Source of the DNA: an uncultured Clostridia bacterium
Lineage (GTDB): Bacteria > Bacillota > Clostridia > Christensenellales > UBA1242
DNA length: 11,585 nucleotides
Direction of reading: 5' to 3'
Assembly (NCBI GenBank): GCA_945937975.1
Contig: CAMEUD010000032.1
Coordinates: 1-11,585, forward strand
Shown here: one piece after another, positions 7,130-11,585 of the stretch
Numbering within the stretch: position 1 is the stretch's first letter
How the letters are laid out: each line of letters opens with the position of its first letter
Position numbers and translations under genes: made by a program
The notes under the pieces: generated by a model
What the model saw: only the letters and a program-made list of their open reading frames with translations
Told to the model about the DNA's origin: nothing
Databases searched by the model: none

Positions 7130-7147
7130 GTGTGAAACTTTTCACGC
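7130..7147 (+). promoter_or_regulatory. Hairpin in the greA leader
   Basis: GTGTGAA (7130-7136) pairs with TTCACGC (7141-7147) over a 4-nt loop, with one G-U pair; a T7 run follows at about 7152-7158. It lies between the transcript start and the ribosome site. It could be an early attenuator or simply stabilise the leader. Leader-based control of greA is known in enterobacteria, but similarity to that is not claimed. Confidence 0.4.
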
Positions 7148-7181
7148 TGAAATTTTTTTACATTAAAAAGGGGTATTTTTT

Positions 7182-7655
7182 ATGGAAGAAGCAGTTTATT
7201 TAACAAGAGAAGGATTAAAACAACTTGAAGAGAAGTTGCATATATACAAAACTGAAAAAAGACCGGAAGTTATTAAAAAAATCGGTATTGCAAGGGAATT
7301 TGGCGATTTAAGTGAAAATGCAGAATATGATGCCGCAAAAGATGAACAAGCAAGAATTGAAGCCGAAATTGAAGAAATGGAATCAAAAATAAGACATGCA
7401 GTTATTATTGACGATGTTGACACAAGCAAAGTTGGTATTGGTTGCACAGTTGACCTTTATGATAGAACATTTGAAGAAAATGTAACATACAAAATTGTTG
7501 GTTCAACAGAAAGTAACCCACTTGAAGGTCTAATTTCAAATGAATCTCCAGTTGGCAAGGAAATCCTTGGCAAAAAAGTTGGCGATGTTGTTAATGTTGA
7601 AACACCAAACGGAACTACTTTGGTTTTTGAAGTAAAAGCAATAAGAAATAAATAA
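7182..7655 (+). CDS. greA: Transcription elongation factor GreA
   Basis: 157 residues, the normal GreA length. It binds the secondary channel of RNA polymerase and stimulates cleavage of backtracked RNA so that stalled complexes resume. The N-terminal antiparallel coiled coil spans about 8-75. The acidic tip GDLSENAEYDAAKDEQ (41-56) carries the catalytic D42 and E45. The C-terminal FKBP-like domain (about 82-157) binds polymerase and ends in the usual TLVFEVKAIRNK strand. The start is supported by AAAGGGG (7167-7173), 8 nt before the ATG. It is transcribed alone: consensus promoter upstream, perfect terminator two bases after the stop codon. Nothing in the sequence departs from a functional housekeeping copy. 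Confidence 0.98.
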   Translation: MEEAVYLTREGLKQLEEKLHIYKTEKRPEVIKKIGIAREFGDLSENAEYDAAKDEQARIEAEIEEMESKIRHAVIIDDVDTSKVGIGCTVDLYDRTFEENVTYKIVGSTESNPLEGLISNESPVGKEILGKKVGDVVNVETPNGTTLVFEVKAIRNK

Positions 7656-7656
7656 T

Positions 7657-7684
7657 AAAAAGAGAGCATTCTTGCTCTCTTTTT
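7657..7684. terminator. Bidirectional terminator between greA and the second XRE gene
   Basis: A perfect 12-bp stem, AAAAAGAGAGCA (7657-7668) with its complement at 7673-7684, over a TTCT loop. The A-tract and T-tract flanks let it end transcription from both sides. It begins just after the greA stop and its right arm reaches the stop codon of the convergent XRE gene. Confidence 0.93.
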
Positions 7685-7890
7685 TAATCTTCCAAACCGA
7701 GTAAATAATCAACTGAAACATTGAAAAATTTTGATATCTCACATAGTTGAGAAAAATTACATTCTCTTTGCCCTAACTCCCAATAAGAAATTGTTCTTGC
7801 ATTGACTTGTAAAATTTTGGCAAGCTCTACCCTTGACAAATTTCTTTCTAACCTTAATTCCCTAAATCTTTCAGAAAATAACACTTTCAT
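7684..7890 (-). CDS. XRE (Cro/C1) family transcriptional regulator, 68 aa
   Basis: A single-domain helix-turn-helix repressor. FSERFRELRLERNLSRVELA, then KILQVNARTISYWELGQRE, forms the HTH_3 core, with the recognition helix around NARTISYWELGQ; the protein ends in SVDYLLGLED. I use the ATG at 7890 (MKVLFSERF). The longer in-frame start at 7917 would bury a 13-bp palindrome (7903-7915) in the coding sequence, and the shorter form has the same 68-residue length as the other XRE protein here. Neither start has a clear ribosome site. A weak promoter (TAGAAC 7946-7941, CATAAT 7923-7918, 17-nt spacer) would put the operators over its -35 and start, consistent with autorepression. It diverges from the small membrane protein gene at 7972. 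Confidence 0.85.
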   Translation of the reverse strand: MKVLFSERFRELRLERNLSRVELAKILQVNARTISYWELGQRECNFSQLCEISKFFNVSVDYLLGLED

Positions 7891-7902
7891 ATGTTTATGA
7901 TA

Positions 7903-7915
7903 GAACAAAATGTTC
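7903..7915. promoter_or_regulatory. 13-bp palindromic operator O1
   Basis: GAACAAAATGTTC: arms GAACA and TGTTC around three bases. It shares arms and spacing with the site at 7932-7944, centre to centre 29 bp. It lies over the probable transcript start of the XRE gene and just upstream of the -35 of the divergent promoter. Two matching palindromes beside an XRE gene are strong circumstantial evidence for its operators. Confidence 0.65.
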
Positions 7916-7923
7916 AAATTATG

Positions 7924-7952
7924 TTGACTTGGAACAATTTGTTCTATATAAT
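7924..7952 (+). promoter_or_regulatory. Strong promoter for the 54-aa membrane protein
   Basis: TTGACT (7924-7929), 17-nt spacer, perfect TATAAT (7947-7952). The predicted start is near 7959. Operator O2 fills most of the spacer, so repressor binding there should exclude RNA polymerase. Unrepressed, this should be a strong promoter. Confidence 0.88.
7932..7944. promoter_or_regulatory. 13-bp palindromic operator O2 inside the promoter spacer
   Basis: GAACAATTTGTTC: perfect 6-bp arms GAACAA and TTGTTC around one base. It lies between the -35 (ending 7929) and the -10 (starting 7947), the classical position for a repressor. Half-site spacing is GAAC-N5-GTTC, one base longer than the Firmicute LexA box (GAAC-N4-GTTC). 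Confidence 0.72.
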
Positions 7953-7971
7953 CTTAACAATGGAGGTCTTT

Positions 7972-8136
7972 ATGCTCACACTATGTTTAATCTTAATATT
8001 TTTTAGACTTATAGTTGCCGGCTCATGTGCTGAAATCATTAGCGATAAAGGCGGAAATGGTGCTGCCGGTTTCTTTTTGGGATTATTTTTTGGACTTATT
8101 GGAATCATAATTGCGGGGTGTTTGCCAAAGAAATAA
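7972..8136 (+). CDS. Small two-helix membrane protein, 54 aa
   Basis: It begins MLTLCLILIFFRLIVAGSCA and continues with a glycine-rich second helix, GFFLGLFFGLIGIIIAGCL, ending CLPKK. The two hydrophobic segments (about 1-18 and 33-50) are joined by a short polar loop, ISDKGGNGAA. The second-helix pattern is common in small uncharacterised membrane proteins, often described only as two-helix domains; I assign no activity. The start at 7972 is supported by GGAGG (7962-7966) five bases upstream. An in-frame ATG at 7960 lies almost at the predicted transcript start and would add MEVF. It is controlled by a promoter with an embedded operator beside a divergent XRE repressor. It could be a stress- or phage-induced membrane peptide, but that is speculation. 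Confidence 0.78.
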   Translation: MLTLCLILIFFRLIVAGSCAEIISDKGGNGAAGFFLGLFFGLIGIIIAGCLPKK

Positions 8137-8448
8137 AAATACATACAATTTCTATAAATTGTCCGTTAGGATAAATAGGACTCAAATTTTAGTCAATTGA
8201 CAAAATTATAGAATATTAAAATACAAAATTATGAGATACACATGGTATGTGCTATTAAACGCAAAAATATGTAACATAATTGAGTGTATACTTTTGAATA
8301 AAACGCAAAATTAACCACAAGAACAAGGCTTGGCAAAAGACATAGCATAATAGAAAACATTAAAACGCAAAATTATGCGGCATATCCTAGGTTGTACAAA
8401 ATAGTTTAAGTTTAAAACGCAAAATTAACCACAAGAACACAACTCGGC
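8137..8448. repeat. Gene-free region with a dispersed A+T-rich repeat family
   Basis: A degenerate unit with core CAAAATTA recurs at 8201, 8224, 8262 (CAAAAATA), 8306, 8368 and 8420, always on the plus strand, at irregular spacings of 23 to 62 bp. Four copies carry AAACGC before it. The units at 8299-8338 and 8413-8452 are long direct repeats offset by 114 bp; the first 27 bases (8299-8325 and 8413-8439) are identical and both then share CTYGGCAAAA. A weak hairpin (8145-8162, ACAATTT arms) follows the membrane protein gene. No gene, CRISPR spacing or promoter is convincing. Confidence 0.7.
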
Positions 8449-8501
8449 AAAAATGCCACATAGGAGTTTAGTTTTTTCCAAACGACTATGGTGGCATTTT
8501 T
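8449..8501. terminator. Bidirectional terminator with GA/GA internal loop (copy C)
   Basis: Long outer stem: AAAAATGCCACATAG (8449-8463) pairs with 8486-8501 with one bulged base. A symmetrical GA/GA internal loop follows (8464-8465 and 8484-8485). The inner stem is GTTTAG (8466-8471) with CCAAAC (8478-8483), one A-C mismatch. A5 and T5 ends allow use from either side. It lies between the convergent membrane protein gene (ends 8136) and ABC operon (ends 8538). The core matches the element at 5104-5137. Confidence 0.85.
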
Positions 8502-8537
8502 GACAGAAACAGAGTTAATGTGAGTTAATTTTATGTT

Positions 8538-8939
8538 TTAAATGGCAATAATTTTCACTCTTGCATATATCGTACTCATTCCCCCACTTGCTCTTACTAT
8601 TATAGTTATTGTCCCAGTTTTGTTAAAGGATACTCCACCCCAAGACGTAACTTGGGCAACTGTGTTAGTTTTGTCATAAACAAATTCAACATCTTGTGAT
8701 GCAGTTTCCGGATATACTTTCCATGTTATTGTATATGTTTTTGTTTCTTCAAAATCTAGTACTATATATTTATAATCGCCTTCACTGTCACTTGTTTGTT
8801 TTAGGTCTTGGTTTGTTATTTCAACTTTCTCGGGCTTTATTACTTCATTATAACTTAACATCTTCATACCAAAAAATCCCACAAAAGCAATGGATGCTAT
8901 GTAGATTATTAGTATTAAGATTACAACCGATTTTTTCAT
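8538..8939 (-). CDS. Small membrane-anchored protein with beta-rich extracytoplasmic domain
   Basis: 133 residues. MKKSVVILILIIYIASIAFVG is a basic start plus one hydrophobic helix (about 4-25), with no cleavage site or lipobox, so it probably stays as an N-terminal anchor. The rest should face outward. TYTITWKVYPETA, VEFVYDK and TVAQVTSWGGVSFNKTG, ending TITIIVRAS, give alternating strands like a bacterial Ig-like (BIG2-type) domain; this is a fold impression, not a confirmed match. It is the last gene of the ABC operon, 12 bp after the permease. AAGGA sits about 7 nt before the ATG, in the short gap after the permease stop. It could be an accessory subunit of the exporter. No catalytic motif or cysteine is visible. 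Confidence 0.75.
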   Translation of the reverse strand: MKKSVVILILIIYIASIAFVGFFGMKMLSYNEVIKPEKVEITNQDLKQTSDSEGDYKYIVLDFEETKTYTITWKVYPETASQDVEFVYDKTNTVAQVTSWGGVSFNKTGTITIIVRASGGMSTIYARVKIIAI

Positions 8940-8951
8940 ATTGTTTCCTTT

Positions 8952-10598
8952 TTATTTTTCTTTGTAATAGAGTTTGATTTTGTCGAAATATAAATAAATT
9001 CTTGAAGCACAAAAAACCAAACTAATAATCATCAATTTTAACCAAGCAACATTCACATTTTCAATAAATAACAAAAGCGAAATTATTGCTGCAAGTGCCG
9101 ATATGATAAATGCAAACACAGTTGATTTTGTTTCATTTGGGTTTGTTTCTTCGTTCCCTGATGTTGCATATTGTTCATTTTGCGGGTTCATTATGTCCAT
9201 CTCTGCACTCCAAAACAGATGCCCTGCATATAAGCCATAAATAAATAGAATAAACATAATTATTTGCCATATGGAAAGTTTTGCAAATATTCCAAATACT
9301 ATACTTGTTGCAACAATTCCAACAAACGAAATTACCAAACTGAATATAAGTTTTGGAAATAACACCTTGGCATAACTTTTTGGCGTGGTTTTAAAATAAT
9401 AACTTGCCCTGCCATCTTTTGAATATATTGATGATATGATAACATTTGATGACAAAACGATTAGTGTTATAAGCAAAATGTTAAAACTTAATGTCATATA
9501 TGTTCCAAGAAGTTTTGTGTTCATTGCATTGAATATTTTGTTAAGTAACAAAATTGAGATTGGCAAAACAATCAAAATTCCAATATAGTTATACAAAAAT
9601 TGTGGATTCCTAAGGGACAACTTTAGGTTTGTAAGCACGCCACTTTGCAAGTAGTTATGTTTTTTGTTTTCATATTGTTTTTTTATTATTCTCTTTTTGT
9701 ATTCAAAAGGTTTTGATGCCATTTTAAAGAATAGTGGCCTTGCAAGAAAATATCCAATAAAGAATAATAAAATAATACTTGCAAGCAAGACAAGGAAAAT
9801 AAACAAAGTATTTATTGAAAATAACTTGAATGTTAAATTGACCATATGACCACATAACATTTCAACAAGATACGAAAATACAATAAATGAATTATTGAAC
9901 CAAGCAAGAAAATCTTGAATTCGCCAATAAATTTTTCCCCAATCTTGAACGATATTTATGTTTGCCGGAATTATTGAGATTAGCTTTACAACACCAAAAA
10001 TTATTGCACCAAAAACCAAAGCAAAAAGCATTAGCCTTACAATCGGCACTTGTTTTAATCTTGATGAGATAAACATAAGTGGAATACTTAATATTGCACC
10101 AATAAGCACCGGCAACATTGAGATAAAGAAAGAACAAATAATAAGCCAAGGATAAAAAAGTATTGAAAAATGTGCAAAAATTCCATATCCCAAAAACATT
10201 GGTATCATAAAATAGAAATTTTTTATTAACTCATAAATATAAAACACAATAAGTTTTGACACAAAAACTTGATTTGAATTAACTGGCATAGTAAGCAGAA
10301 CTTGATTATCAGGCGAAAAATATAATTTTTGCATCAAATTGTATGTGCAAGATATGCACGAAAGCAAAAACATTATTGTGAATGCAACCACAACAACTGA
10401 CAATGGAACTGTTGAAATAAGTGAAAATAGATTTAGCATTGCACTGACTTTAAAGAATGCAAAGCATAGTGCAGTGATTGCAACAAAAGCCAAAATAGTA
10501 AACACTACTTTGGTTATTGTTTTCTTTTTGCTTTTTAGGAACGAAAAATCAATTTTGTCCTTTAATTGCATCATTACAAGTGGTTTTAAGTGATTCAT
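8952..10598 (-). CDS. ABC-2-like exporter permease, polytopic membrane protein
   Basis: 548 residues with about twelve hydrophobic helices, roughly two groups of six, split by a basic cytoplasmic stretch around residues 290-320 (FEYKKRIIKKQYENKKHNY). The segment LYFSPDNQVLLTMPVNSNQV (92-111) resembles the region after the first helices in putative ABC-2 exporters of Firmicutes, where a Y-x-S/x-D-x-x-LLT-x-P pattern is common. Family and substrate are not certain. The start is set by AAAAGG, 6 nt before the ATG at 10598. It follows the ATPase gene by 13 bp, in the same operon, and should be its membrane partner. The position of the partner Ig-like gene suggests a dedicated three-component exporter, with an unknown peptide, lipid or drug cargo. 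Confidence 0.85.
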   Translation of the reverse strand: MNHLKPLVMMQLKDKIDFSFLKSKKKTITKVVFTILAFVAITALCFAFFKVSAMLNLFSLISTVPLSVVVVAFTIMFLLSCISCTYNLMQKLYFSPDNQVLLTMPVNSNQVFVSKLIVFYIYELIKNFYFMIPMFLGYGIFAHFSILFYPWLIICSFFISMLPVLIGAILSIPLMFISSRLKQVPIVRLMLFALVFGAIIFGVVKLISIIPANINIVQDWGKIYWRIQDFLAWFNNSFIVFSYLVEMLCGHMVNLTFKLFSINTLFIFLVLLASIILLFFIGYFLARPLFFKMASKPFEYKKRIIKKQYENKKHNYLQSGVLTNLKLSLRNPQFLYNYIGILIVLPISILLLNKIFNAMNTKLLGTYMTLSFNILLITLIVLSSNVIISSIYSKDGRASYYFKTTPKSYAKVLFPKLIFSLVISFVGIVATSIVFGIFAKLSIWQIIMFILFIYGLYAGHLFWSAEMDIMNPQNEQYATSGNEETNPNETKSTVFAFIISALAAIISLLLFIENVNVAWLKLMIISLVFCASRIYLYFDKIKLYYKEK

Positions 10599-10611
10599 TT
10601 TTTACCTTTTA

Positions 10612-11585
10612 TTATTTTGTTTGAGTTTTTGGCAAAGCATTCTCTTTTTCGCCGGTTTTTACAACAATTGCGTCATTATCTTCACTATTTATTATGTTAA
10701 GATAAAACTCTTCAAGGTCAATACCCTTTGCTTCCAAATCTTTTACATATGCAGTTGCTCTAATTTGACCTTTTTTTATGATTGTAATTCTATCACAAAT
10801 TTTTTCAACAACATCAATAATATGACTTGAGAAAAATACAATATTACCTTCTTTTGCATGTTGTTTCATACATTCTTTTACTTGATAAATGCTTGTTGGG
10901 TCAAGACCTGTTAATGGTTCATCAAGAATCCAAATTTTTGGATTATGAACAAGAGCAGCAATAATTGTAATTTTTTGTTTCATACCATGTGAGTATGTTT
11001 TTATTTGGTTTTCAAATGCACCATTAAGTTCAAATAGGTCAACATATTTTTTTATTCTTGCATTTCTATCTTCAAGTGAAACATCGTAAAGATCAGCAAT
11101 ATAGTTAATATATTCCCTGCCTGTTAATTTTTCGTAAAGTGCATAATGGTCAGGAACAAAACCAATTTGGCGTTTTGCCATTACCGGTTGTTTTTCGGCA
11201 TCGTAGCCACACACATCAATTTCCCCACTCGTTATTGGTTGAATTCCAACAATGCTTTTGATTATCGTACTTTTTCCGGCACCATTTGGCCCCAAAAATC
11301 CAAATATTTCGCCACCATTCACTTCCAAATTTGCTTTATATACCGCATACACATCACTTGATGAATATCTTTTTGTTAAATCTTTTATCACAAGTTTATT
11401 TACATTTTCTTCATACATAGGTTCTTCTTCACTCCTTCCGTTTAGTTGACACATAAGTGCCAATTTGTCTTGTTTTATTTTTTTGTGTCTTTGTAACATA
11501 TCATAATGGTTATCTGCAATGGTAAAGAATTGTTCAAACAAGAACCAAACTCCAAGCCCCATTAAGCAGTAAACCAAGAAAAATA
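10612..11585 (-). CDS. ABC transporter ATP-binding protein with N-terminal membrane extension, 5' end missing
   Basis: The C-terminal part is a complete exporter-type ATPase. Counting from the TTG at 11577 as residue 1: Walker A GPNGAGKST (96-104), Q-loop region VPDHY with D143 in place of the usual Q, signature YSHGMKQK (195-202), Walker B WILDEP (216-221) and switch H252 in SSHIID. The tail is acidic and basic. The same frame is open to the window edge: a hydrophobic segment FFLVYCLMGLGVWFLFEQFF precedes a charged linker (about 22-55). Both other minus-strand frames stop in this stretch, so the extension is genuinely coding. The protein may be a membrane-anchored ATPase or a fusion. An internal start at 11418 (MYEENVNKL, with AAGGAG 13 nt upstream) could also yield a plain soluble ATPase. 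It energises the permease encoded 13 bp downstream. Confidence 0.88.
   Translation of the reverse strand, partial: FFLVYCLMGLGVWFLFEQFFTIADNHYDMLQRHKKIKQDKLALMCQLNGRSEEEPMYEENVNKLVIKDLTKRYSSSDVYAVYKANLEVNGGEIFGFLGPNGAGKSTIIKSIVGIQPITSGEIDVCGYDAEKQPVMAKRQIGFVPDHYALYEKLTGREYINYIADLYDVSLEDRNARIKKYVDLFELNGAFENQIKTYSHGMKQKITIIAALVHNPKIWILDEPLTGLDPTSIYQVKECMKQHAKEGNIVFFSSHIIDVVEKICDRITIIKKGQIRATAYVKDLEAKGIDLEEFYLNIINSEDNDAIVVKTGEKENALPKTQTK

Noticed and set aside
7130..7160. Riboswitch or T-box in the greA leader
   Set aside because: The leader is only about 60 nt with a single 7-bp hairpin; no aptamer or tRNA-binding motif is visible.
7891..7917. Longer N-terminus (start 7917) for the second XRE protein
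   Set aside because: It would place operator O1 inside the coding sequence and adds nine residues not typical of the family.
7903..7944. LexA (SOS) boxes
   Set aside because: The half-site gap is five bases (GAAC-N5-GTTC), not the four of the Firmicute LexA box, and the adjacent gene is an XRE regulator, so XRE operators fit better.
7891..8136. Plus-strand gene starting at 7891
   Set aside because: The extra 27 codons would cover the promoter (7924-7952) and both operators. The start at 7972 has a good ribosome site.
8192..8226. Promoter from TTGACA at 8197
   Set aside because: The spacing-correct positions hold AATACA or ATACAA, which are poor -10 elements, and no gene follows on the plus strand.

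Overview
The window is about 70% A+T, uses the standard code (Trp is TGG, e.g. the Trp-Trp pair of the helicase) and carries consensus sigma-A promoters, Gram-positive-type Shine-Dalgarno sites and short Rho-independent terminators. All ten stop codons in the window are TAA or TAG. Together with the gene families this suggests a low-GC Firmicute, plausibly an uncultured gut-type lineage; no rRNA or other marker allows a closer call. No tRNA, rRNA, CRISPR array or transposase gene was seen.

Region 1 (1-4310, minus strand) holds the 5' part of an unrecognised membrane-anchored protein with its own promoter, and upstream of it a 1261-residue DNA2/NAM7-type superfamily 1 helicase. The helicase has a DUF4011-like N-terminus and a Vsr/restriction-endonuclease-like C-terminus. 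Region 2 (4311-4866) is a divergent control region with a perfect 37-bp tandem duplication and several palindromes, followed by a 68-residue XRE-type repressor on the plus strand. The arrangement resembles a regulated, solitary defence-type gene.

Region 3 (4867-5179) is a gene-free stretch full of inverted repeats between the convergent XRE gene and gpmI. It has a 17-bp inverted repeat whose right arm covers the gpmI stop codon, and two copies of a hairpin with a symmetrical GA/GA internal loop. A third copy lies at 8449-8501, again between convergent genes. Region 4 (5180-7655) is housekeeping: gpmI (glycolysis, probably a leaderless mRNA), a DUF378 membrane protein, and divergent greA with a consensus promoter, a leader hairpin and a strong terminator.

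Region 5 (7684-8136) is a compact switch: a second 68-residue XRE repressor diverges from a 54-residue two-helix membrane protein. Two matching 13-bp palindromes lie between them, one exactly inside the -35/-10 spacer of the membrane-protein promoter. Region 6 (8137-8537) is gene-free and carries a dispersed repeat family plus the terminator. Region 7 (8538-11585, minus strand) is an ABC exporter operon: an ATPase with an N-terminal membrane extension running off the window, a polytopic permease, and a small anchored protein with a beta-rich extracytoplasmic domain.
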